From Cephalotus follicularis (taxonomy: Eukaryota; Streptophyta; Magnoliopsida; Oxalidales; Cephalotaceae), in NCBI GenBank assembly GCA_001972305.1, contig BDDD01001389.1, positions 108,017 to 172,016 of the forward strand: a stretch of DNA of 64,000 bases. Direction: 5' to 3'. This document shows, piece after piece, positions 54,428 through 64,000 of this stretch (position 1 is its first letter; each line of letters starts with the position of its first letter). A program made the translations under genes and the position numbers. The notes beneath the pieces are model-generated. The model saw nothing but the letters and a program-made list of their open reading frames with translations, did not search any database and was not told the origin of the DNA.

Positions 54428-56091
54428 GTTAAGTGAACCAAAACATGGTTCCTTCAACACGTCTCAAAACCGATACAGTTCAAAGCATACAACATGTGCA
54501 ATCTGACTCACAATCATTGTAAAACACAATATGCATAACAGGTCAGCTATTCATAGCAACCCTAACACAATCACACAATTCATAATCCACAACTCACAAT
54601 CATTCCAAGACATGATATGCACGCATTTCATCAAGGAACATTTATTATAATTAAACTCAAACCACATTTATAAAATCCCCTACCTTTGATTCCAAGTTAG
54701 GAATCACAGCTGCAACAGCACAGTCGAGCCGTAGGTTCAATTGCCGAACCTTTCCAATTACCGTTAAACCAAACCCGATTCTCACCAATTGATCAATTCC
54801 TCAATGCCAAATCCAATTACCACTCGCACACTGCACATACAACACATTTCCGTTATGTTCAACACACAAAACATTTCCGTCGCCGAAACGCCGGCCGGAT
54901 TCCGACCGTACAACCAGGCGGTGAAACACCCATCAACGGGTTCCACATTGAACGGTCTACTATAAACTGGTCAAGACTCGCCGAGAATCGACGCCGAACG
55001 CCGCGCCACGGCAGGCAGCGAGTTGCGACTCACTGAGTCGACTCGCCAGACCTCAACAGGTCCGATCGCCACCCAAAAACGCCACACATTCACCAGTCCT
55101 ACGCGTCACTGCCCGTGACTCGCCGAGACTCGACGCCAAATGCGCGGTCTCAGGCAACAGTGATTCGACTCACTGAGTCGACTCAGTCAACTGATTCTGG
55201 CCGAATCACGCCTCACCGGTGGTCAAAATTGGAAGAACGGGCCTTCTAGATGAAAACCCCCTCCATCCGCGACGCTAACGGCACCGGGAAACGCCGGGAA
55301 GAGGCGCGACAGTGGCGGGGGAGAAGAAGAAAAAGAAGAGAAAAAAGAAGGAAGGGGAGGAGGTTACTGGTCGGTGGCGTGCCTGGGTTGATCGTCGTGC
55401 TCTCCCGGTCCGGTAGCTGGCTTCGGCGTCCTCTCTCGATCTCTCTGCCGCTCTCTCTCCCAATCTCTCTCTCTCTCTCTCTGGCGCGGGCGAACAGAGC
55501 GCCCGCTGCCTCTCTCTTGCACGGGCGCCTGATGCGCCCATGTCTCTCTCTCCCTCCCTTTATGCAAATTGCTTCCTCCTTAGTATTTTCTGGTAAAATA
55601 CTAAGGTACGGGTCCCGATTTTTCCGCGAAACGCAACATAAATTATCCAAACGACCACCAAAATAATCGTAATAAAAATGAGAACATTCGGGCTTTATTG
55701 TCGCGCATTAAAAATAGGTTTTATTAGTCGTCTTAGCTAACACGATTACGACTTAAATGCGTAATGCCTTTTTATTACTCCGGGTTCTATCGATTTTATC
55801 ACGACTATACACGCACCAATTTTATAATAATTATTTATGAAATTCGGGGCGTTACAATATATGACAATGTAACTTGACAGAATTTGTTTATGAATAAGTA
55901 TACAATAGTTTGAATATACCACTTACCTCAAATTAATCACTGTCAACGTATCTCTCTTAAATTCAGTGTTATGTTACTGTTTTAAATACCATATACAGTC
56001 CTTTTAAGGGTTTGTGGCCTTCTGGCTTTGAGTAATCAAAGTGTTGGCAGCAAGATTGCACAAAACTGTCATAGTTTGCAGTTCTGTCGCC

Positions 56092-56303
56092 CAGAATAGT
56101 GGGCTATCTATGTGATCAGTCGGCTATTTCTCTTTGAGTAGTCGGCTTTCTTGTGCAACAGTCGACTATTTTTTGTTGAGTAGTCGACTGGACCCCTGTC
56201 ACAGTCGACTGTCTGCAGTCCAGTTTGTGTAGTCGACCAGCCCTGTTGTGTAGTAGACTTCCACCCTTTGACAGTCGACTGGAGCCCTGTATCAGTCGGC
56301 TGG
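56092..56303 (+). repeat. Class 1 TCGA palindrome array in A3
   Basis: Ten sites corresponding one-to-one with the A2 array (41500-41712), with a few changes at the motifs (GTAGACTT, GTCGACTA). Confidence 0.9.
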
Positions 56304-57032
56304 ATTGCCCTATAAATTCCTATATTCATATTCTATTATCCATTTGTTCGTCCGTTGAACCTGGGTCTGATTTAAACACCGTTATAATTCTGATTTATAC
56401 CCACGATGATTTTCAGATTCTTATAAGAATGTTTTACATATTATATAGCTTATTGTGCTATGTGGGACAGTTAGAATTAATTGGTCTATTCGTAAGATAT
56501 TCTGTGATCGCATAAGGTATGGATTTTCTGCTCATTGATACTCTCTTCGATTTTATCGAGATAAATCCAGTTTTATGAATATGACACTTTTGGTTTTATG
56601 AACTATGTTATGCTCCGTATTTTGATATGTTTCGAAATGAACTCAGTTTGATATTTTTATGAAATTGAATATTTCTTGGCTTTTCAATTCAACTGCGATA
56701 TGTTTACGAAATTTTATGCCATCGTCTCTTTATTGTGAAAATAAATTAATTGAATTCCGATTATGAAAGTATATGTTATGAGAAATTATATCGTTTGAGG
56801 ACGATTTATGAATATGTGTTGGAAAAACCTTTCTATGTGTTTAAATTGATAAAATCAATGTTTTGAAATGGTGAAATACTGAGCTTTTTGTACCCACCTA
56901 TGGGGCGTACCGTAGGCATGTCGTAGGCCTGGCACAGGGACATGACACTTTCCGTAACTGTGTGATTCGTTTACGGTATCTCTCTGTGATATCCTTGGAT
57001 AGGATTTATGATAGAGGCGTATGGATCGATCC

Positions 57033-59747
57033 TGTAACACCCCCGAGATGTGGGAGCCCTTACAGGTCATAATACAGAAACTTAACATAAAATAACATAA
57101 TAGAAAGACTTAGCTTTATTAAAATTGTGATGGTTTAAAACATAACTAATAACATACTGAAACTAATCAAAATCTGGAAACTTATTCAAAAGCAAATGTC
57201 ATAAACTGAAACTAACATATTGTTCATAAAAACAGGCCCTACTACGACCATATGATAGTATAAACACAGTGGGATCAACTCCTCGATGATCCTCATACAT
57301 AACGGAGTCAAGTCTCATCACACATTGCCCCGTTGCTCCTGATAACCTGGCGCATGAAACAAAAATGCGACTGAGCAAACCTCAGTACGAATATAGAATG
57401 TAAAAACAATAAATGATACTTTAATGCAGTAAGATTTCAAAAGTACTTCAAACAGAAATCTTAGGCAATAAAACAGTTTAAATATTCGTTGCGAATGCCC
57501 TCGGCAAAAACATATAAACCAATTTCATAGCTTTGAAAACATAAAGCATACCTTTCCAAAACATAAGTTCCATAACTGAGCATCATAACATATCACATAT
57601 CAGAAACACATATAGCAAGGGATTCGCGACATCCACATTGCCAACAGAATTGAAGTGTACAGCACTACACAAACAATTCCCATATCATAACATATCACAT
57701 AACATATAACTAGGATCGATCAATATGCCTCTATCACAAATCCTATCCAAGGATATCACAGAGAGACGCCGTAAACTAATCACACCGTTACGGAAAGCGT
57801 CATGTCCCCGTGCAGGGCCTACAACAAGCCTATAGTACGCCCCATAGGTGGATACAAAAGCTCAGTATTTCACCATTTCAAAACATTGATTTTATCATAA
57901 TCAATTTAAACATATAGACAGGTTTTTTGAAACATATCTAAAAATCGTTATCAAACAATATAAACATATACCTTCAAAGTCGGAAAATCAACTCGTTTAA
58001 TTCACCATAAAAGAGATGATTGCATAGCATTTCATAAACAAATCATAACTGAGCATATATAAAGTCGGAACATTTAATTTCGTAAAAAATGTTAAAACTG
58101 ACTTTAGTTCCAGAACGTGTCAAAACCCAAAACATAACAAAGTTCATAAAATCCAAAGGGACATACTCATGAAACTGGGTTTATTTCAAATAAATCAGTT
58201 GTTCAGAAACGAGTGCCAAAGAGCAGAATATCCGTACCTTATGCGATCACATATTAGCGTACGAATAATCTGATAAATTCTAATTATCCCACGAAGCCCA
58301 ATAATCTATACAATATAACAACATTCATATAAGGGTCTAAAAATCATTTTAGGCATGAATCATAATCATAATGATGTTTAAAACTGACCCGGATTCATCA
58401 GAAGAACAAACGGATAAGAGAATATAAAAACATGAATTTACAAGACAATCCAGCCGACTGATACAAGACTCTAGTCGACTGTCCAAAGGGTGGCAGTCGA
58501 CTACACAACGAGGCCAGCCGATTGCACAAACCGAAATGCAGGCAGTCGATTGTGACAGGGGTCCAATCGACTGTGCAAAACAAAACAGTCGACAGTTGTG
58601 TAAGACAGCCGACTACCCAAACGAAACAACCGACTGTTCATGTAGGCAGTCGACTGTTCTGGGTGATAGAATAGCAGACTATGATAGTTTTGTGAAATCT
58701 TGCTGCCAAAAGTCGGATTACTCAATGCTAGAAGACTACCAACACTTAAAATGACACTGTATGGTATGTAAAATGATAACGTAACACTGAATTCGAAAGA
58801 GATACATTGACAATGTTTAACTTAAGGTGAGTGGTATATCCAAACCATTGTATACTTATTCACAAACTGATTATGTCAAGTTACCACTATCATATATCCA
58901 AACCAGATTGTACAACACCTTCTAGACATCTACAGGCTTACCAACAGATTCAGAATCTTAAATGACAAGGCATAACTGACAAGGACCAAAACCGAATTCT
59001 AACACCTATGTAAACATATAAAACGGATTCATGGCAATACCAACAATTTCCATCACAACAAAGCAACAAAACTAACCTGCAATGGCGACACAAGCTGTAG
59101 GAGAACACAGAATTATCAAGCCTAAACACGGGTGTTCACAGAAAACAAAAGAAGAGAAAACATACGGTTCAAGGATTGCCAAAGGTAAACATATTAACTT
59201 ACAACAATTCCTACTCTTAACCATGGAGAAACAAACCTGATTGATGAAGCAATTGATCGAAGAACACAGAGGATTCCCGAATTCACAAAGTGGGCTATCA
59301 CAACCAATGAAAACTGATGGTGTAGAAACGGTGACCCAAGCCTTCTTAAACTGAAGAAAAAGGCAAGAATTTGGGTGGGATAACGAAACAAGAGACATAA
59401 TCTGAATGGATAAGGAAAAGGAGAGAAAAATCAGGAGATGGAATTGGAAGGTGGAGTGATTTCGGATGAGGGAGTTAAGAGAGGGAGAAGTATATGGGAG
59501 AGATAAGAGGAAGAGATAAAAGGAAAGAAATAAAGCAGATAAAGGGATTTTATTTTAAAAACAAATTGTAAAAGCATATTAAATATAATTGATTTATATG
59601 TATATATAATAACATAAACTTTTCCAAAACCATACACATATTAACATACCCAAAATCAAGGGTGGTATCAGTCAGCCCAAATCATAAACCCAACATAAAG
59701 TAGGCAACTACTTATCAAAAAAGAGAAAAAGCCCAAAAATACGTACA
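57033..59747 (-). mobile_element. 3' LTR of gypsy A4
   Basis: About 2715 bp. On the minus strand it ends CCCGGGGGTG-like (CTCGGGGGTGTTACA), as in A2. At the other end it starts TGTACGTATT, which aligns about 22 bases inside the A2 LTR start; the first bases and the polypurine tract are missing. It has the donor-like GCAG/GTTAGT (59076 downward), a class 1 array, and the CGCAT...ATGCG and GGATCA...TGATCC hairpins. Confidence 0.85.
58451..58680. repeat. Class 1 TCGA palindrome array in A4
   Basis: About ten sites (CAGTCGACTG, CAGCCGACTG, CAGTCGATTG and others), mostly 20-22 bp apart, the last one running into TTCTGGGTG. Orthologous to the arrays in A1, A2 and A3. Confidence 0.88.
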
Positions 59748-59785
59748 AAAGTATTTCGTCCTGAAATCATAAACATATTCTTACC

Positions 59786-62700
59786 TTAAATAAACAAGTG
59801 AGGATATTTCTCCCAAGTAGCTTCACGTTCGGGATGGTTCCTCCACAAAACTTTCACAAAAGGAACGGTCTTGCTACGCGTAAGACGCTCCTGTCGATCT
59901 AGAATACTCTCAGCCTCCTCATCACAAGATAGATCTTCTCAAATGTTGTCCAAAGGATAGTCGACCACGTGCAGGGGATGATACTAATAACCTCTCAACA
60001 AGGAGACGTGGAACATATTATGGATGTGTGCTAACTGCGAGGCAAAGCTAACCGATAAGCAATTATGCCACCTTTTCCAGAACTTCGAATGGTCCTATAA
60101 ACCGAGGACTCAACTTCCCTTTCAAACTAAACCGTCGAACTCCTTTCCAAGGTGAAACTTTTAAGAACACATGTTCACCTACTTTGAACTCCAAGTCCCT
60201 CCGATGTCTTTTTGCATAAATTTTCTATCGGGATTGAGCTGCCTTTAATATCTCCCTTGCTATTTCCACTTTTTCAGTAGTGATTTGCACTAGCTCGGGT
60301 CCCTCGATAACTCTTTCCCCGACCTCATCCCAACACGTCAGAGCTCGACATTTCCTCCCATACAAAGATTCAAATGGAGCCATACGTTTCTAGCATGCCA
60401 ACTGTTATTGTAGGCAAACTCCACCAAGCTGAGATACTCGTCCCAGCTCCCAGTCCATTCCAAAGCACAAGACCTCAACATATCCTCTAAAGTCTGGATG
60501 GTCCTCTCAGATTGCCCATCTGTCTATGGATGGAAAGCTGTACTGTAGTTGAGCCTCATACCCCATGCTTTCTGAAATCCCTTCCAAAACCGTGAAGTGA
60601 AACAGGGATCCCTATCCGAAACGATAGATACAGGAGTCCCATGAAGTCTCACAATCTCCCGCTAGAAAACCTCCGCTAAACGATCAACAAAGATATCCTC
60701 TCTTATAGCCAAGAAGTGAGCTGATTTGGTCAACCGATCCAATATATCCTAAATAGCATCGTTTCTCCTGAAAGTTCTCGGCAAACCCGTAACAAAATCC
60801 ATTGCAATACTCTCCCATTTCCATACTGGAACCTCCAAGGGCTGTAAGAACCCACTAGCTCACTGGTGTTCAATCTTGACTTGCTGACAGATTAAACACT
60901 TTACAACAAACTCTTCTACATCCCTTTTCATTCCGTTCCACCAGAAATTTCTCTTTAAGTCTCTGTACATTTTTGTAGAACCCGTACGTATAGAAAATGG
61001 AGAACTGTGTGCCTCAGACAAAACAGCCTCTCTCAAAGTAGGATTAGTCGGAACACACAACCGACTACCCAACCATATCACACCATGCTCATCTACACGA
61101 AACTCTGGCTGTTTACCCTTTTCAACATTGTGAACTAAGGCCCAAAGCTCACTGTCATCAATCTGAGCTGCCTTAATTCGAGATATAAGAGTAGGCTCCA
61201 TACTCATACCAGCCATGTAACCATCCGAACCCCGAACGAACAGATTAAAATCCAACCACTCCATATCCGCTATCAAATGCGACTGAGTAACCAAAGCCGC
61301 CACACTCCCAGAACTCTTCCTAATAAGAGCATCAGCTACCACGTTTGCTTTACCCGGGTGGTACTGAATATTGAGATCGTAATCCTTCAAAAGCTCCAAC
61401 CACCGCCTCTGACGCATGTTCCACTGTTTCTGCGTGAAAATGTACTTGAGACTCTTATTGTCGGTAAAAACGTCACAAGTTTCTTTTTACAAGCAGTGTC
61501 TCCAGATCTTCAATGCAAACACAACTGCCACCAACTCGAGATCATGTGTAGGGTAATTCACTTCATACGACTTCAACTGTCTCGCAGCATATGCTATCAC
61601 ATGACCATGCTACATAAGAACACAACCCAATCAATTCTTAGAAGCATCACTGTAAATTCGGTACCCAAACGGCAAACGAAGAATCGGTGCAGACACAAGA
61701 CCATTCTTCAACTTCTCAAAGCTTGCCTCCCTTTCATCATTCCATACAAACTTAGCTCCCTTCCATATAAGCTGAGTAAGTGGCAAGGCTATAGAGAAAA
61801 AGCCTTCCACGAACCGCCTATCGTAACCAACAAAACCCAAAAAGCTCATTACCTCAATCACCGTAGTTGGTCTCGGCCATTTGGTAATAGCCTCAACGTT
61901 AGCAGCATCTACACTAATACCTTCAGCTGTAACCACATTACCAAAAAATGTCACATTTTCCAACCAGAACTCACATCTTGAAAACTTTGCGTATAACCGA
62001 TTCTTCCTCAGAATTCCCAGGACTATACGAAGTTGACCTTCATGTTCCTCCTTCGACTTCCAGTACACAAGGATATCATCGATGAACACAATCACAAACT
62101 GATCCAAAAACTCATGAAATACCCGATTCATTAGGTCCATGAAGACCACCGGTGCATTCGCAAGTCCAAACGGCATCACCAGAAATTCATAATGCCCATA
62201 CCGTGTGCGGAAAGCAGTCTTAGGCACATCTTCATCTTTTACACATAACTGATGATATCCCAACCTCAAATCAATGTTAGAAAAATACCGTGCACCTTGG
62301 AGTTGATCAAATAGGTCATCAATCCTAGGCAAAGGGTACTTATTCCGAACAGTGATCCGATTCAATTCTCCGTAGTCTATGCACAACCTCATAGATCTGT
62401 CTTTCTTCTTCACAAACAAAACCGGAGCTCCCCACGGCGAAACACTAGGCCGGATAAAACCCCAATCTAACAACTCTTGCAACTGTTCCTTCAGCTCTTG
62501 CAACTCGAGTGGTGCCATCCTATAAGGTGCTTTAGATATAGGTGTCACGCTAGGAATGAGCTCAATGGTAAACTCCACTTCCAGTTGCAGTGGCGACCCC
62601 GGTAACTCCTTCGGAAAAAAATCTGAAAACTCTCTAACCACTGGATAATCCTCAAGGCGACGTTCATCCTTAGAGATATCTTTCACAACAGCTAAGAATC

Positions 62701-64000
62701 CCTCAACACCCTTAGCTACTAACTTCTGAGATTTCATAATAGATATAATCTTAACATCTTTCATAGGCCATGAACCATGATAAATAAAATCAGGTCGATC
62801 CATATCTCCAAACAAAATCGTCCGAGCGTGACAATCAATCGTAGCCCGATGCCGATCCAACCAGTCCATACCCAGAATCATATCGAAATCATACATATCA
62901 ATAGGAAGAAGATCCGCATCACGAATCCGATCATCAAAAATGATAGGGAAAGCACAAAAACACTTAGATATCACAACAGATGTCCTCATAGGGGTAGAAA
63001 GAACCAAAGCTCGATCAAACAACTGCAAAGGCATTCCAAGATGCCAAACAAAAGATCTCGTAAAATCGAGTGAGTCGATCCTGTATCATAAAAGACATAA
63101 GCTCTACGGTTACTAACAGAAATAAAACCCGAAACCATACCTGGAGCATTAGCTGCCTGATGAGTCATTATGGCGAAGACTCTGCCACCTACATTGCGTT
63201 GCCCAGCATCAGCACCATTACCTTTCCTCTCCTTCACACGAGGATCCGGACAATCCTTCACAAAGTGACCCATCTGTCCACATACAAACCAGGCCCCACT
63301 GGCTTTATAACAGATTCTGACTGGATGATACCTACCACAAGTACCACATCGAGCAATTTGAACATTGGGGTTACCCCCATCACCAGCTCCCTGTGCATTC
63401 CTCTGATCATTTCCTTTCTAACGTTGTTGACCACCATCTTTATTCCGCTTATGGTCTTTCTTATGTTGTTTACCACTTCGTCCCCTATTCCATGAACCGC
63501 CTTGACCCTTATTCTGAGCATCTTGATCATTTCTATTCCATTTCTTGTCCCCCTCCTGGCGTGCTGCCTGGAAGGGCAATCTATCCAATTCAATGTTTTT
63601 CGCAGCATTTGCAACTTCAGCTACATCAGCAAACTTGGAGTTTATCAGCTTTCCTCTAAACTGGTAGTGCAGCTTCCATTTGAACCTCTCAGCTTGCTCC
63701 GATGTTGACCCCACCTCGGATCCAGCAAACCCAGCCAATCTAGTGAAATGGGCTAAGAACTCCAAAACTGTTTCTCCATCCTTCTGCCTAGTGTTAACGA
63801 ACTCCCTTACATAAGCCTCCTTATCAGCAGTGGGGAAATACTGCTGATAGAAGACTTCCCAGAACTCAGACCATAACAGAGCATCAACATAATTTCCACC
63901 CTTAGCCAACTTCAAGGTCTTCTACCACTTTTGAGCATCTCCTTCGAGTTTGTAAGTAGCCAACCTTACCTTCTTCTTATTGTCACATCCCAGCACCTCA
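59786..64000 (-). pseudogene. Gypsy A4 gag-pol polyprotein
   Basis: Minus strand. Gag capsid (SEFWEVFYQQYFPTADKEAY, ARQEGDKKWNRNDQD linker), a knuckle with its first Cys lost (WFVCGQMGHFVKDC near 63255-63295) and a protease with DTGS intact. A frameshift then leads into a long open frame (63034-61631, 467 residues) covering the protease end and all RT motifs, including FIDD (62074-62085). A stop and shift follow, then RNase H end/integrase zinc region (61417-60860) and the integrase core (MDFVTG, SDRDPCF, SERT). The C-terminal tail is chromodomain-like (SKTVPFVKVLWRNHPEREAT near 59815-59880), showing what A2 lost to the B4 insertion. The fragment is cut at the right edge within gag. Confidence 0.91.

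Larger units (their letters stand above)
52771..55856 (-). mobile_element. Solo LTR B5 of Gypsy-B
   Basis: 3086 bp. On the minus strand it starts TGTAACGCCC and ends GGGTGTGACA; flanked by AAATA and ATATA, a duplication with one change. The conserved 3' blocks (hairpin loop, TTAGCC...GGCTAA stem, two GCCAGGAGTTGGC copies) are all present. It carries a class 1 and a class 2 array side by side. GC-rich sequence and a (CT)n run near 55430-55490 lie in the promoter-proximal part. Overlapping Arg/Glu-rich open frames there come from the CT/GA repeat, and (CACAAT)n-like repeats lie near 53528-53610. Confidence 0.9.
40447..57032 (+). mobile_element. Ty3/gypsy element A2 with its 3' LTR (A3), containing B4 and B5
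   Basis: Plus strand. 5' LTR (40447-43115), primer-binding site, gag-pol (43279-47669), then inserted B4. The LTR fragment from 51946 (A3) is in the same orientation and closely matches the A2 5' LTR, so it is most simply the A2 3' LTR. A3 is interrupted by solo LTR B5 and then at 57032 by element A4. The left target site is TTGGA in gypsy D gag; the right side is outside the window. Treating A2 and A3 as one element is inference. Confidence 0.78.
51946..57032 (+). mobile_element. LTR A3 (probable 3' LTR of A2), split by B5 and cut by A4
   Basis: Begins at the A2-LTR equivalent of 40484 and stays closely similar (shared CT-rich zone, TTGCAG/GTAAGT at 52589, class 1 array). It is interrupted by B5 at 52771-55856 and ends at 57032 (equivalent of 42439), where A4 inserted at GATCC. 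The last 670 or so bases of the LTR should lie beyond A4, right of the window. Confidence 0.85.
57033..64000 (-). mobile_element. Ty3/gypsy element A4, 5' end beyond the window
   Basis: Minus strand: 3' LTR (57033-59747), then pol and gag reading toward the right edge. It inserted in LTR A3 at GATCC (57028-57032). Same family as A2. The 5' LTR, gag start and second target duplication are outside the window. Confidence 0.87.

Noticed and set aside
55246-55666. Arg/Glu-rich open frames of 134 and 138 residues
   Set aside because: They are overlapping translations of a CT/GA repeat in solo LTR B5 with no homologue in sister LTRs.
61277-61981. A 234-residue plus-strand open frame
   Set aside because: Antisense shadow of the A4 RT and RNase H coding strand.

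Overview
The window is a stretch of plant nuclear heterochromatin made almost entirely of nested LTR retrotransposons. I found no intact host gene, rRNA, tRNA or CRISPR array. Plant origin is inferred from Ty1/copia and chromodomain-type Ty3/gypsy polyproteins of plant type, primer-binding sites complementary to initiator Met tRNA, LTRs of about 2-3 kb with TG...CA ends and 5-bp target duplications, and many stop codons of the kind left by 5-methylcytosine decay. The species cannot be named. The family labels are mine: Copia-C (copies C1, C2, C3); Gypsy-B (LTRs TGTAAC/TGTAATAACC...GGGTGTGACA; B1-B5); Gypsy-A (LTRs TGTAATACCC...GGTGTTACA; A1, A2 with its 3' LTR A3, and A4); Gypsy-D; Gypsy-E; and a Tat/Athila-like LTR, T.

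Layout. 1-8999: copia C1 (minus), with solo LTR B1 (472-3287) in its reverse transcriptase; C1 itself sits in the gag of gypsy B2. 9000-15723: the rest of B2 (plus): gag, protease, RT, RNase H, integrase, chromodomain-like tail, polypurine tract and 3' LTR. 15724-18490: unassigned noncoding DNA with a tandem duplication and a TA/TG microsatellite. 18491-19079: LTR T. 19080-21150: scrambled copia C3 with a micro-inversion. 21151-35790: copia C2 (minus), whose leader holds solo LTR B3 (23877-26620) and whose primer-binding-site flank holds gypsy E (27397-34530, itself carrying solo LTR A1 and an assembly gap). 35791-40446: gypsy D (minus), inserted in the C2 LTR. 40447-57032: gypsy A2 (plus), inserted in D gag; its pol is cut by deleted gypsy B4 (47670-51945) and its 3' LTR carries solo LTR B5 (52771-55856). 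57033-64000: gypsy A4 (minus), inserted in the A2 3' LTR. Nesting reaches four levels (C2 > D > A2 > B4, B5 and A4).

Coding capacity. All gag-pol frames are broken. Most in-frame stops look like CAG-to-TAG or CGA-to-TGA changes, and several protease and zinc-knuckle residues are lost. Nothing here looks able to move by itself; the pieces are relics, although the E LTRs and the A2/A3 LTR pair are still closely similar.

Most unusual signals. (1) Clusters of short TCGA-centred palindromes (class 1 CAGTCGACTG; class 2 GACRTCGACGTC) are spaced about 20-22 bp apart, two helical turns. They recur inside LTRs or leaders of unrelated copia and gypsy families, and within Gypsy-B they occupy matching LTR positions even when the motif class differs. 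(2) All five Gypsy-B LTRs carry a hairpin about 130-150 bp before the LTR end with a near-constant 12-nt loop and a stem whose sequence changes while most pairing is kept. (3) Conserved splice-like signals suggest leader introns in Gypsy-A and Gypsy-B. These were read by eye and need computational and experimental checks.
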